A stretch of 51,220 nucleotides of DNA, taken from NCBI RefSeq assembly GCF_017875395.1, contig NZ_JAGGMO010000009.1, forward strand, positions 1-51,220. Reading direction: 5' to 3'. Made by a program: the position numbers and the translations under genes. Numbering within the stretch: position 1 is the first letter of the stretch; each line of letters starts with the position of its first letter. The DNA is from Methanococcus voltae. Lineage in GTDB: Archaea; AGJL01; Methanococci; Methanococcales; Methanococcaceae. The notes beneath the pieces were generated by a model. The model saw nothing but the letters and a program-made list of their open reading frames with translations. It made no database searches and had not been told where the DNA came from. Of the stretch, positions 26,981 through 36,667 are shown in pieces.

Positions 26981-28180
26981 ATGGAAAATACTGAAAAAAC
27001 TATGATTGGAACTGAAATAAATACCGATAAGTACAAAAATATTAAAAGACATCTCGAAAGAGAAATGATTAACTTAAACCCGATTCAGAGGGGCGGAATT
27101 TTACCAACTGAGTCCAAAAAGGTTATTTATGAGTATTGGGACGGCTACAGTGTTTGTGACTACTGCGCTGGTAGATTAGACCAGGTTGAAACACCTCCTA
27201 TTCATGAATATTTGGACGACGCGTCAAAATTCTTCGGTGCTGATATTACTAGACCTACACACGGGGCAAGGGAAAGTAAGTACGTTATAATGAATTCAGT
27301 ATGTAATCGCGGTGATTACGTAATTATGGATGGTAACGCACACTATACATCTTTTGTAGCTGCTGAACGTGCAAGATTAAACATTGATATCGCACCTGTG
27401 GAAGATTACCCTACTTACAGAGTAAATCCTGAAAAATATAAGGAAAGAATTGAAATATTGGAAGATGAAGGTAAACCTATAGGTTTACTATTACTTACAC
27501 ACGTTGATGGTAACTACGGGAACGTAGCAGACGCTAAAAAGGTTGGGAAGATTGCAAAAGATAAAGGATACCCATTCTTATTAAATTGTGCTTACTCCGC
27601 AGGTAGGATGCCAGTAAACGCAGAAGACTTAAACGCTGATTTTTTGGCTATTTCAGGTCACAAAAGTATGTCTGGCTCAGGACCTTGCGGTTTATTGTCC
27701 ATTAGCAATAAAAATGAAGATTACGGCAAAAAAATCTTAAAAACGTCCAAAAAAAATATTGTAAAAGAGCTCGAAATGTTAGGTTGTACAAGTAGGGGTA
27801 TTCCAATATTAACACTTATGACAAGCTTCGCACACGTTATTGAAAGAGTTAACAACTGGGATAAAGAAGTTAAACGTGCAAGATGGATTATTGATGAATT
27901 AGAGACTTTAGGATTTAAACAAATCGGTGAGAAACCTAAAAATCACGATTTAATTAAATTCGAAACTCCTATTCTTGATGAAATTGCTGAGCATGACAAA
28001 AGAAAAGGTTACTTCTTCTACGAAGAACTTAAAAGAAGGGGTATCGGCGGTATAAGAAGAGGAGCTACTAAAGAGTTTAAAATGAGTACTTTCGGCTTAA
28101 CTGACGAGCAAACAAAATATGTTGTTGATAGTTTCAAAGAAATTATTGAAAACGGAAAAAAAGAAAACAAATTAAATTAA
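26981..28180 (+). CDS. pscS: Sep-tRNA:Cys-tRNA synthase (SepCysS)
   Basis: A 399-aa PLP enzyme that converts phosphoseryl-tRNA-Cys to cysteinyl-tRNA-Cys, the second step of tRNA-dependent cysteine synthesis after SepRS in methanogens. NPIQRGGIL and CDYCAGRLD (the conserved Cys pair) lie near the N-terminus, THGARESKY binds the cofactor region, and SGHKSMSGSGPCG holds the PLP lysine and a third conserved Cys. The ATG at 26981 follows GGGGTTTAAA; the frame is open 13 codons further up but without a site, so this start is preferred. It is a single gene with TATA-like DNA around 26920-26945. Confidence 0.95.
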   Translation: MENTEKTMIGTEINTDKYKNIKRHLEREMINLNPIQRGGILPTESKKVIYEYWDGYSVCDYCAGRLDQVETPPIHEYLDDASKFFGADITRPTHGARESKYVIMNSVCNRGDYVIMDGNAHYTSFVAAERARLNIDIAPVEDYPTYRVNPEKYKERIEILEDEGKPIGLLLLTHVDGNYGNVADAKKVGKIAKDKGYPFLLNCAYSAGRMPVNAEDLNADFLAISGHKSMSGSGPCGLLSISNKNEDYGKKILKTSKKNIVKELEMLGCTSRGIPILTLMTSFAHVIERVNNWDKEVKRARWIIDELETLGFKQIGEKPKNHDLIKFETPILDEIAEHDKRKGYFFYEELKRRGIGGIRRGATKEFKMSTFGLTDEQTKYVVDSFKEIIENGKKENKLN

Positions 28181-28271
28181 ATACTTAAATTAAATATAAT
28201 TTATATTTTTAATTCAATTTTTACTTTATTTTTATATTTTTATATTATTATATTTTTATATTATTATATTT

Positions 28272-29516
28272 TTATATTTTTTTACCAAATAACGAAGCTT
28301 CTACGATTTTTTTCAATATTACAGATGGTTCGTCCATTTTACCATTTGCATTTATATAGTCTACTAAATTTTTATCATTTACGTATTTTAAAATTCGACT
28401 AATATTTTTATTATTCAATTTATTCATTAAATAATTCATTTTTAGGCCGTAATTTATTTCTTTGCCAATTTCTGACTTCCAAAGGTCTTCATATACCTTT
28501 AAATAATCCAAACTAGCGTTATCATTATTAGTAGTATTATTGTAATAATTATTAATGGTTTTTGCACATAATTTTGCACATTTTGCACCAAAGTAAAGAC
28601 CGCCTCCACTAAGTGGTTTTACCTGATTAACTGCGTCTCCTACAAGCATTACGTTGTTTAAAACGCTTTTACTATTATATCCTATCGGTATGGCACCTAT
28701 ACTATATTCCACAGGTGTGGCACCTTTTAATATTTCTTTTGCATTCTCATTTGTATTTATAAAGTTATTTAATTTATTTAAAGCATTTGACGTGTCGCAC
28801 ATCCCTACACGTACTCGGTCTTTTCCCGTTGGTATTATCCAGGTGAAAAAGTTTTTGCTATATCTTTTATCATAAAAAACATTTACAAAGTCACTATCAA
28901 TATTGGTCACATTTGCGTATTCTATTTGAACACCGGTTACGATTTGTCGTTTTTTGTGCATATCTAAAGATTTACCCACTCCTGATTTTACGCCATCAGC
29001 TCCTACAATTATTTCCGGCGAAAATAAGTATTTTTCATCTTTCAAATTGTTTTTAATTTCAACATTGTACTTAAAATTAGTAATATTGGCATTATTCTCA
29101 ATATTATTAGTAATATTATTAGTAATATTGGCATTCAAAATTTTTCCGTGCGATTTTAGCATTAAATTTACATTATTATTTTTTAAAGCCCTTTTTGCAA
29201 TGTCTTTGTCCATTTCTTTCCTTTCATAGACCATTGCCCTTGTTTGTCCATCATCGCCAACAGTTACTTTATGATTTTCGCAAAAAATATTTGCACCATT
29301 AACTTTATTTACTATGCCTTTGGGATTTCCAAGTTCTTTTGAACATTGCTTACTTAATAATCCTGCGCATTGTAATGGCACGCCAATTGATTGATGTTCT
29401 TCTACAACCAATACATTTAAATCTTTTTTAATATTTTCCGCAGTTATAAAACCTGCAGGACCGCCACCTACGATGATAACGTCATATTTTTGACTATTTT
29501 CCATTTTATATCCCAT
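28272..29516 (-). CDS. Geranylgeranyl reductase family flavoprotein (archaeal lipid saturation)
   Basis: An FAD protein with the Rossmann motif VIIVGGGPAG at the N-terminus, the QCAGLLS motif typical of digeranylgeranylglycerophospholipid reductases, VGADGVKS-like second motif and VGDAVNQVKPLSGGG (FAD phosphate site). It reduces the isoprenoid chains of membrane lipids at the membrane surface. The frame stays open to an ATG at 29606, but GAGGATATC places the start at ATG 29516 (414 aa); the extra 30 residues would include a duplicated EDTIEDTIEG. An Asn-rich stretch near 145-160 (NITNNITNNIENN) is a species-specific insert. Confidence 0.9.
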   Translation of the reverse strand: MGYKMENSQKYDVIIVGGGPAGFITAENIKKDLNVLVVEEHQSIGVPLQCAGLLSKQCSKELGNPKGIVNKVNGANIFCENHKVTVGDDGQTRAMVYERKEMDKDIAKRALKNNNVNLMLKSHGKILNANITNNITNNIENNANITNFKYNVEIKNNLKDEKYLFSPEIIVGADGVKSGVGKSLDMHKKRQIVTGVQIEYANVTNIDSDFVNVFYDKRYSKNFFTWIIPTGKDRVRVGMCDTSNALNKLNNFINTNENAKEILKGATPVEYSIGAIPIGYNSKSVLNNVMLVGDAVNQVKPLSGGGLYFGAKCAKLCAKTINNYYNNTTNNDNASLDYLKVYEDLWKSEIGKEINYGLKMNYLMNKLNNKNISRILKYVNDKNLVDYINANGKMDEPSVILKKIVEASLFGKKI

Positions 29517-29873
29517 GATATCCTCGCATCTACCTTCAATTGTATCTTCAATTGTATCTTCATTTCCTAGTTTACTTTTTTCAGGGTTATAATCTAAATT
29601 TGACATTTTTTCAATCCTTATATTATATTTAGCATTTATATATTTGGTATTTTTGTTTTTACAATACTTATTATTCTAAACTATAAATGATTTGCTAAAA
29701 TTTTAACGTTTAAATTTTAAAGGTTAATTTCATATTTTTAAAATTCATCGATTATCGTGTGAATAAAAAAATCAAAACTAAAATTAATATCGCCATTAAC
29801 ATAATTACTAATATCATGTTAAAAAATTAAAAAAGTTATTTAAATAAAATTAGTTAAATTTATTTACATTTAT

Positions 29874-31124
29874 TTACATTGCATTTTCAAGTGTCATGTC
29901 CATCATATTCTTAACACTTTTGGCAAGTTCTTCCGGTAAGCCTGTAATGTCCACGCTAAGGAACCCTTTAATAATTAAAGAAGTCGCCTCATCCTCGGTA
30001 AGCCCTCTTGACATTAAATATATAAGTTGGTCCTCTGCAATCTTACCTACTGCTGCTTCGTGAGATAAATCCAAATCGGTTTCAGTAGCCTCCAATTCAG
30101 GAACTGCTAATATTCTACCGTCTTTTGAAAGGATTAAACCCCTACATTCAAGGTGTCCCTTAACTTCTTTTTCAGCACCTACGAGGTGACCTCTTGAAAC
30201 GATTTCTGATTCATCAACTGCGATAACTCTTGAAATCATGTCTGCACTAGCACCTTTTCCATTAAGAACTACTCTTGAGCCCATATCGTACTTAGATTTA
30301 CCGCTACCGTATACGATTGTTTGGAAAGTTGCTTTACTGTTGTCTCCCTCACAATAAGCTGTTGGATAGCTTTGTATAGACTTAACAGGCATTGTCGTAA
30401 CGTAGTTGTTAATGAATACAGCGTCTTCTTCTAATCTTACACCGGTTCTAGGTCTAACGTGTACGTTTTCGCCCCAATTATGTATCATTGTATAGGTTAA
30501 TTTACCGCCTTTTTTAACGTAAAATTCTGAAACACCCAAGTGAAGACCTGATTTTACGTGAGGGGATGTTGTACATCCTGTTATTACGTTTAATTCAGCT
30601 CCTTCTTCTACAATGATGATATTGTGGACGTTTTGTGAAACATCTTCTTTACCAATTAAGAGGCAAGTTTGTAAAGGTATTGATTCTTTTACGCCTTTTG
30701 GTGCGTAGATGAAATAACCTTCGGATAATTCATTCTCTACTCTTGCAGCGTATTTATCCTTGATATCTACTACATTCCAGTAGTATTCACTTAAATCATG
30801 CTTTTTAAATGCTTCAGTAATAGGCATTATTTCGATATTTTTGTACATTTTTGAGTATATCGGTTCGTTGTTAACTTGTACGTATGAACCAGATGTACTT
30901 TTTTCGTTTATATCGATTCCTACTTTTGAAAGTGCTATCTTTTCATCGTCGTCAATTTCTTTCAATGATTCAACTTCTCTGTTTGTAGGAGCAGGTGTTG
31001 GGTAGTCATTGAAGTCTATATCTTCCCCAAATGGTGCGGGAACGTCTTTAAACTTCTCTGCTTTGATTTTAGCTTCTTTTATTTTTTGATTCATTTTTTC
31101 GCTAAATTCTGGACTTGGATTCAT
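29874..31124 (-). CDS. sufB: SufB/SufD-family Fe-S scaffold protein (SmsB-type)
   Basis: A 416-aa protein of the SufBD family, which forms the beta-helical scaffold for Fe-S cluster assembly with the ATPase SufC. Seen motifs include an N-terminal helical region, [10 protein letters not shown], the core with [18 protein letters not shown] and the C-terminal [25 protein letters not shown] (split here as DLSHEAAVG and YLMSRGLT), with GFL and [10 protein letters not shown] at the end. The start ATG 31124 overlaps the sufC stop as ATGA, with GGTGGG before it; an in-frame ATG at 31139 is less likely. Only sufC and sufB are present, matching the minimal two-gene system (SmsCB) of methanogens, which lacks SufS/E. 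Confidence 0.93.
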   Translation of the reverse strand: MNPSPEFSEKMNQKIKEAKIKAEKFKDVPAPFGEDIDFNDYPTPAPTNREVESLKEIDDDEKIALSKVGIDINEKSTSGSYVQVNNEPIYSKMYKNIEIMPITEAFKKHDLSEYYWNVVDIKDKYAARVENELSEGYFIYAPKGVKESIPLQTCLLIGKEDVSQNVHNIIIVEEGAELNVITGCTTSPHVKSGLHLGVSEFYVKKGGKLTYTMIHNWGENVHVRPRTGVRLEEDAVFINNYVTTMPVKSIQSYPTAYCEGDNSKATFQTIVYGSGKSKYDMGSRVVLNGKGASADMISRVIAVDESEIVSRGHLVGAEKEVKGHLECRGLILSKDGRILAVPELEATETDLDLSHEAAVGKIAEDQLIYLMSRGLTEDEATSLIIKGFLSVDITGLPEELAKSVKNMMDMTLENAM

Positions 31125-31873
31125 TTTCCCACCACGCATTTTTTATTTCTTGAGCAAGCTACGCATCTTTCGTAACCGTTTTTAATGATTTCAGGAAGTA
31201 TCTCGTTAGGTGAGCCAGAGCAAGCAATTACTCCGTCATATAAAACGTGTGCTTTGTCCACATCCATAAAGTTTAAGATATAACCTAAGTGTGTAATGAT
31301 TAATCCTGATTTTTTACGTTCACTTGGTTTTTTATCTTTATCAAGTAAGTGGTTTATAATTCCACCTAATAATTCAACGTTTTCAACGTCTACACCACTA
31401 TCTGGTTCATCAAACATGATTAACTCAGGGTTTTGGGCATAGATTTGTAATAATTCAGACCTTTTAACTTCACCGCCAGAAAAACCAACGTTTACATCTC
31501 TGTCATAGAAATGTTTAATGTTCAATTTTTCTGCCATTTCATTTATTTTGCTCATATCCTTAGTGGTTATTGACTCAAGTAATGTATTTAATCTTACACC
31601 AGATAAGGAAGGCGGTGATTGGTAGGAAATGCCTATTCCAAGTTTCGCTCTTTCATACATTGGCATATCTGTTATATCGTGACCTTTAAAGTAAATATTA
31701 CCACGTACAACTTCGTATTTTGGGTTTCCTAGTATAGTATTTAAAAGTGTGGACTTACCCGCACCATTAGGGCCAAATAAAACGTGACTTTCGCCCTTAT
31801 CGATATATAGATGAATATCTTTTAAAATTACCTTATCCCCAGTTTTAACCGATAAATCTTCAATTTGTAGCAT
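31121..31873 (-). CDS. sufC: SufC Fe-S assembly ATPase (SmsC-type)
   Basis: A 250-aa ABC-type ATPase without membrane domain. Walker A is GPNGAGKST (about 35-43), the signature is [13 protein letters not shown], Walker [11 protein letters not shown], and the H-loop ITHLG. These are typical of SufC, which energises the SufB scaffold. The C-terminus ends with two cysteine pairs ([14 protein letters not shown]) that I would not assign a role. AAGGTG precedes the ATG. It is translationally coupled to sufB (ATGA overlap). The region 31874-32288 upstream is empty apart from AT runs. Confidence 0.95.
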   Translation of the reverse strand: MLQIEDLSVKTGDKVILKDIHLYIDKGESHVLFGPNGAGKSTLLNTILGNPKYEVVRGNIYFKGHDITDMPMYERAKLGIGISYQSPPSLSGVRLNTLLESITTKDMSKINEMAEKLNIKHFYDRDVNVGFSGGEVKRSELLQIYAQNPELIMFDEPDSGVDVENVELLGGIINHLLDKDKKPSERKKSGLIITHLGYILNFMDVDKAHVLYDGVIACSGSPNEILPEIIKNGYERCVACSRNKKCVVGK

Positions 31874-32288
31874 ATAAACACCTTTTTATATTCGGTATTA
31901 TTGATTTATTTATAAATAGGCTTTATCAATAAAATTTAATAAAATATAAAATATAAAATATAAAATTTAATAAAATCTATAATGTTTAATATATTTTTAT
32001 TTTGTAGATTATCTATTTTATCTATTTTATCCATTTTTTTATTTATCTTATCTATTTTATTAATTATGACCCATATGAATTTGAGTAGTGGCTTTGAATT
32101 AACAACATATGCATATATGATTATGTAATTAAAAAAATAATCGTTAATAGTATATATTAGTTTATATTTGATTTTATTCAAATGTATAATATATATAAAT
32201 AAATATATGGAATTTACTTCGAGTAATTAAATAAATTTATTATCTTTATTATTTTTATTATTCACTATTATTTACTATTATTATTTTA

Positions 32289-32864
32289 TTATTCACTATT
32301 ATCTTTATTTTCTAATTTTTCAAATAAATTTTTTAAAGCGGGCTTTATTTCACTTACTGAATCTAAAACATCTATTTCTTCCATCTGTTTTATGGTTGCT
32401 ACATTTTTATAGTCTACATCCCTAAGGTGTAGCTTTATTGTCCTGCCATCTGGTATGATTGTATTTATTTCCCCCAATCTATTGTCTGGAGGATACATAA
32501 ATATTGGAACTCTTGCTTTCGCCCCTTGAGCGACGGAATTTGTTATCAAAGTGTCTGCAATACCGTAAGCTATTTTTGCAGTCGAGTTTGCAGTTACAGG
32601 AGCTACTAAAAACGCGTCATATTTTCCAGTTTGCAATTTACCTGGTAAAAACGGAGCGTTTGCATTTGCTTCAGGCAGTACCTTTTCAAAGTTTTCTTTT
32701 AATAAATCAAGCAAATTATAGAGACTTAAGACCATTCTTGCATTTTGAGAGTAATAAATGTGTACCTCAAGATCAGGGTATTCCTCTTTTAATTCAACCA
32801 TGGTCTTCACAATCTCTTCTATCTTATCGCCACAACCTGTTATTCCCCATGCAATTCTAACCAT
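32289..32864 (-). CDS. afpA: Archaeoflavoprotein AfpA-like FMN protein (MJ0208 family)
   Basis: A 191-aa flavoprotein with the MVRIAWGITGCGDKI opening, a PVTANSTAKIAYGIADTL loop that forms the FMN site of the PF02441 fold, and MYPPDNR. The family (archaeoflavoprotein, MJ0208 type) is known to take electrons from ferredoxin and pass them to iron-sulfur flavoprotein; the neighbouring gene at 33094 encodes just such a partner on the same strand. GTGAT is spaced for the second of two adjacent ATGs (32864). Relatives include dihydromethanopterin reductase, so that reaction cannot be excluded. Confidence 0.82.
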   Translation of the reverse strand: MVRIAWGITGCGDKIEEIVKTMVELKEEYPDLEVHIYYSQNARMVLSLYNLLDLLKENFEKVLPEANANAPFLPGKLQTGKYDAFLVAPVTANSTAKIAYGIADTLITNSVAQGAKARVPIFMYPPDNRLGEINTIIPDGRTIKLHLRDVDYKNVATIKQMEEIDVLDSVSEIKPALKNLFEKLENKDNSE

Positions 32865-33093
32865 CATATCACTTTTTTAATAGTATATTAATCTTAAAAT
32901 TTTTATAGTTATTATTCATAATCTTTATTCATACTCATTATTGTATTTGTTATTCAATATTCTAATATATTATTCTATAATGGTATATGATATACTATAA
33001 ATTAGTTTATATTTGCTTTTACTTGCTTTTATTCTATTATTAATTTATTATTAATTTATTATTAATTTACTATTTTATTATTCTATTAATTTA

Positions 33094-33699
33094 CTACTTT
33101 TTACTTAATTCATTATAGAATTTATTTAACGTTCTTTTTAAAACTCTCGCACCTTCGGTGTCATTTTCTACGCCCTCTCGCCCTAAGTCACGTGACCAGA
33201 ACGTAGCGCCCAGGTTAGAGCCAAAAGAACCGCCACTAACGGGTAAAGCACCATTTAAGATATAAAAGTCGTGAATCGTTTTTAAAGCCACTTCCTGACC
33301 CCCATTTCTATCCCCGCCTACTGAAATACCCATTCCATACTTATCACGTATTGCATGGAGGTCCATTGCAAATAACGCTCTGCATCTGTCCATTACTGTT
33401 TTTAACTGTCCGGATACATTCCCATTATAGCAAGGGGTACCCATAATTATACCATCTGCCCATTGTAACGCACCATAAACTTCTTGCATACTGTCCTTAT
33501 GAACGCAACCTTGTTTTTTTCTTATACAATGGTCACAATGTATGCAAAAATTTAATTCCTTTCTTGCCACGGTTATATATTTAGTTTCACATTCTATTCC
33601 ATCAGTTTTACACTTATCAGACAAATAATTTAAAGCATGCTGTACTGCAAAATCAGTCCCTTCTAATCTTGGGCTTCCACTAATACCTAAAATTTTCAA
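33094..33699 (-). CDS. Iron-sulfur flavoprotein (Isf-like, NADPH-dependent FMN reductase fold)
   Basis: A 201-aa flavodoxin-like protein. The FMN phosphate loop is SGSPRLEGTD near residue 7, the compact cluster motif C-x2-C-x2-C-x6-C is CIHCDHCIRKKQGC (about 52-65), and GTPCYNGNVSGQLK forms the isoalloxazine loop. The C-x2-C-x2-C pattern is the Isf 4Fe-4S signature. Isf proteins are dimeric electron carriers, proposed in oxidative-stress protection. It sits 230 bp upstream of afpA on the same strand; functional pairing is inferred. AAATCACCTGGC upstream (reading as GGTGATTTC on the minus strand) gives a good ribosome site. Confidence 0.88.
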   Translation of the reverse strand: MKILGISGSPRLEGTDFAVQHALNYLSDKCKTDGIECETKYITVARKELNFCIHCDHCIRKKQGCVHKDSMQEVYGALQWADGIIMGTPCYNGNVSGQLKTVMDRCRALFAMDLHAIRDKYGMGISVGGDRNGGQEVALKTIHDFYILNGALPVSGGSFGSNLGATFWSRDLGREGVENDTEGARVLKRTLNKFYNELSKK

Positions 33700-33930
33700 G
33701 AAATCACCTGGCTATAGATAAACAGATATAATAACTTTGACTGTATTTTTAATTATTATATACTATTCTGTAATTTGATTAATAAATAGTTTAATAAAAA
33801 AATTAGAATGTATTAAATACATATAAATAGTATATAAAAAAATAAAAAGAATAATAAAGGTAATATTAAAATTAATAAAAAAGAAATAAACTAAATTAAA
33901 ATCAATAAAAATAAAAAGAAGGTAATTATT

Positions 33931-34401
33931 ATGATAATGGGCGCAAACATCTCTAAAGAGTTTTTTGAAAATTTGGACGAAAAACAAATTCAACAGTGTG
34001 GTATTGATTTAAAAGTAGGTACTATTTCTAAATTAAACGGTACAGGTTGCATAGATTACTCAAATAAAGATAGAGTATTACCTGAATACGTTGAAATCTT
34101 TGACTCTGAAAAAGATGAATACATAGATTTAGAACCTGGTATATATATTGTTAAAGTAGCAGATAAAATGAGCATACCTGAAGATATGGCAGGCTTTGCA
34201 TATCCTAGAAGTACATTAATTAGAATGGGTGCAACACTCTACACAGCAGTTCACGACCCCGGATATATTGGATATCCTGCTTACGCTTTGCACGTAATCA
34301 ACCCATTAAGAATTAAAAAGTATGCTAGAATTGCACAAGTCGTATTTGTTGCTACAAAAGATTCAAACGGAACCTACGAAGGAATTTACAAAAATAAATA
34401 A
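33931..34401 (+). CDS. dut: dUTP diphosphatase / dCTP deaminase superfamily protein
   Basis: A 156-aa member of the trimeric dUTPase/DCD fold. QCGIDLKVG (near 29), a YPRSTLIRMGA motif (residues about 87-97, the nucleotide-binding serine region), VHDPGYIGYPAYAL and VINPL are the conserved blocks. The short length fits the stand-alone archaeal dUTPase (MJ1102 type) rather than the 200-aa bifunctional deaminase. It removes dUTP to keep uracil out of DNA. GAAGGTAATTATT precedes the first ATG; a second ATG is two codons in. A single gene, divergent from isf. Confidence 0.82.
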   Translation: MIMGANISKEFFENLDEKQIQQCGIDLKVGTISKLNGTGCIDYSNKDRVLPEYVEIFDSEKDEYIDLEPGIYIVKVADKMSIPEDMAGFAYPRSTLIRMGATLYTAVHDPGYIGYPAYALHVINPLRIKKYARIAQVVFVATKDSNGTYEGIYKNK

Positions 34402-34469
34402 TTTTTTTAATTTTACGTTTTCTATTTTCTTTATTATTCTATTTTCTTTATTATTCTATTTTTTATACC

Positions 34470-34492
34470 TCGAATGTTAATTGATAAATTTA
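34470..34492 (+). promoter_or_regulatory. 23-bp sequence shared with the upp upstream region
   Basis: TCGAATGTTAATTGATAAAT plus TTA is identical to 46040-46062. Here it lies about 88 bp before the ATG of the membrane protein gene and runs into the TATA-like TTTATATTC. It could be a promoter-proximal operator or a small repeat. Confidence 0.4.
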
Positions 34493-34579
34493 TATTCTAT
34501 TAAAATAGATAATTTATTATGACATTATACAATTATAAAATATAAAAGAGGATTTAAAATCAATTAAGGGGGTTTTAAT

Positions 34580-34942
34580 ATGGGATTGGCGAATACTACA
34601 AAAATACTAATCATAGGGATAATTGTATGGCTATTCTATAAGCCACTTGGTTATTTAATCATTATATCGTTAATTTTAAATGGGTTATACTGTGCACTCA
34701 AAAGTAAAAATCTAAAAAAAATAGACAAGGTAATCTATTTTTTAATGGCAATATTTGTAATTGGCGTAACAATTCCTACGGGCTTTTTACCTGATAGTTA
34801 CAACGGAGAACAGTTCATACGGGATAATTGGATGCTATATGTTATTGCCGTTGCTATTACCGTTTTATTGATTGGTATATACTCATATAGGATGAAAAAA
34901 TACTATATTGAGGTAGATTTCCAAAAAAAGGCACTTAAATAA
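34580..34942 (+). CDS. Small membrane protein, hypothetical (120 aa)
   Basis: A 120-aa integral membrane protein with about four hydrophobic helices (near 8-21, 23-40, 51-66 and 84-102), a short extracytoplasmic loop with PTGFLPDSYNGEQFIRDNW, and a basic tail ending QKKALK. I do not recognise a family. An AAGGGGGTT site precedes the ATG, and a 23-bp element shared with the uracil phosphoribosyltransferase gene lies upstream. It is monocistronic, between dut and the convergent ABC ATPase. Confidence 0.7.
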   Translation: MGLANTTKILIIGIIVWLFYKPLGYLIIISLILNGLYCALKSKNLKKIDKVIYFLMAIFVIGVTIPTGFLPDSYNGEQFIRDNWMLYVIAVAITVLLIGIYSYRMKKYYIEVDFQKKALK

Positions 34943-35042
34943 TAAAATAATAGTGTATTGTAATAAAATAAGATGATATAAAATAATAAATAATAAAATA
35001 ATACTAAAAATAATAGTATAATAAATAATAAGATTAAAATTG

Positions 35043-36275
35043 TTATAAATTTTGTAACGAATCTATCGAACCGTCAAATTTTACAATTTTAATATCTTGC
35101 GATTTTGCAAATTCAACTAACTCATTATTTTTTTGGTTAATTTCTCCAACTGGGAAATTGGAATATACAAACATTTCACAATTTAACAACTGTTTTTTGG
35201 CGTTTTCGAATGTGTTATCATCAATATTTGAAAATGATTTTTCAGAAATTATATTTACTTCCATTGTTTTAGATATTGCATAATCGATGTCATTTTCGTG
35301 TAAGATACCCACCGTAATGTCGTAACCGTTTTTCTTAAAGTATCTCAAAGCTTTTGCACCTGTTCCACCACCACAGGTTATAAACACTTTTTTAGGTGGT
35401 AATATGTCGCTTGTATCAATTTTTGAATCAAATTCTGAACTAAATTCTGAATTATTTTGGTTTAAATCGGAATTTGAATCTGAATTTAAATTATCACTTA
35501 ATTCGTTATTATAATTATTTTTTAATTCAAAATAACCGATTTGTTCGTTATAATTTGCCTCAGTCAATCCATAAAGGTAATTTACGGTTTCTGTGGTCAT
35601 TATATCCTCTGGAAAACCATAAGCTAGTATTTTATTATCTTTAACTAGTGCCATCTTGTCTGCAATTCTTAAAGCAAGTTCTATATCATGTAAAGTAACT
35701 ATGATAGCTATATCTTTTTTAGATAACTTTCTAAGTAATAAAGTAAGTTCTATTTTGTGATTAGCATCTAAAAAACTTGTAGGTTCATCGAGTATCAATA
35801 TCTCCGGCTCTTGTGCAAGAGCTCTTGCAATCATTATTTTTTGGCGCTCCCCATCGCTCATCTCGAAAAAGTTCTTCTCAAGCAATTTGGTTGCATTCAC
35901 AAGTTTTGCACTGTGCATTATTATTTCTTTATCTTTTTTGCTTAATCTACCCAATAAACCAGTATATGGGTGCCTACCAATAGAAATTACATCATATCCC
36001 GTCATATTTGCAGGATTAATCCTGTCCGTTAAAACTACTGCCATTTCTTTTGCAAGTTGTGAAGGTTTTAAGTTGTGGATTTTTGAACTGTTTATATATA
36101 CTGCCCCTTTTTTGGGAGTTAGATATGTTGCAATGGTTTTTAAAAGTGTAGATTTCCCCGCCCCGTTAGGTCCTATAATACACAATATTTCATTTTTATG
36201 TACATTTAAATTTACATCCGTTAGTACTTCTGAATTAGCATATCCTACAGTTAAATTTTCCGTTTTTAGCATCAT
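35043..36275 (-). CDS. ABC transporter ATPase (FecE/BtuD type) with extra C-terminal domain
   Basis: A 410-aa protein. Residues 1-245 are a metal-chelate-type ATPase: Walker [10 protein letters not shown], signature MSDGERQKIMIARALA, Walker B ILILDEPTSFLD, H-loop TLHD. Such ATPases drive uptake of iron siderophore, heme or cobalamin. A low-complexity Asn/Ser/Asp linker (about 250-295) leads to about 115 residues that are unusual: PPKKVFITCGGGTGAKALRYF followed by a Rossmann-like series ending FVYSNFPVGEIN. This tail may bind a nucleotide or cofactor. No permease or binding-protein gene is adjacent. The start could be either of two adjacent ATGs (36275 or 36272). Confidence 0.85.
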   Translation of the reverse strand: MMLKTENLTVGYANSEVLTDVNLNVHKNEILCIIGPNGAGKSTLLKTIATYLTPKKGAVYINSSKIHNLKPSQLAKEMAVVLTDRINPANMTGYDVISIGRHPYTGLLGRLSKKDKEIIMHSAKLVNATKLLEKNFFEMSDGERQKIMIARALAQEPEILILDEPTSFLDANHKIELTLLLRKLSKKDIAIIVTLHDIELALRIADKMALVKDNKILAYGFPEDIMTTETVNYLYGLTEANYNEQIGYFELKNNYNNELSDNLNSDSNSDLNQNNSEFSSEFDSKIDTSDILPPKKVFITCGGGTGAKALRYFKKNGYDITVGILHENDIDYAISKTMEVNIISEKSFSNIDDNTFENAKKQLLNCEMFVYSNFPVGEINQKNNELVEFAKSQDIKIVKFDGSIDSLQNL

Positions 36276-36429
36276 ATAACCTTTAAATTATTTTTATTTT
36301 ATTTATTTATTTATTTTATTTCCTTTTAGTTCCCTATAGTTACTTTTACTTTATTTTATTTCATTTTTAGAGTGTAGCTTTCAATTTTCAATAATAGAAT
36401 TATTATTAAATATGGAATTACTACTTATT

Positions 36430-36462
36430 AAAGTTATCTTAATTTTTTTAAAGTTATCTTAA
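36430..36462. promoter_or_regulatory. Two 13-bp direct repeats upstream of ehbN
   Basis: AAAGTTATCTTAA occurs at 36430-36442 and 36450-36462, exactly 20 bp apart (two helical turns), in the 390-bp gap between the ABC gene and ehbN. It could be an operator. The rest of the gap is AT-rich, with GATTGAAGATTAAAGATT-like short repeats at 36590-36635. Confidence 0.35.
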
Positions 36463-36667
36463 CTAGACAGTACATTCAAATAAATAAATTTACAATTATT
36501 ATTTATATTAATAGAAACATCATATTTGTTAAATTTTAATGATTAATAATGTAAAATAAATGTTAAAGTTAAAATTAATTAAAAATATTTAAAATTGAAT
36601 ATTGAAGATAAAGATTGAAGATTAAAGATTAAAAATATATTTAAAAATTAAGGAATCGTGAAGTCAT

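Noticed and set aside
29752-29817. 21-aa all-hydrophobic ORF between sufB and the reductase gene
   Set aside because: Could be a membrane micropeptide, but has no ribosome site and is within chance for AT-rich DNA.
31936-32181. 81-aa ORF upstream of sufC
   Set aside because: Low-complexity Lys/Ile/Tyr/Asn sequence from AT runs, no ribosome site.
33763-33993. 76-aa hydrophobic ORF antisense to the start of dut
   Set aside because: Overlaps dut, Phe/Ile-rich translation of AT-rich spacer, no ribosome site.
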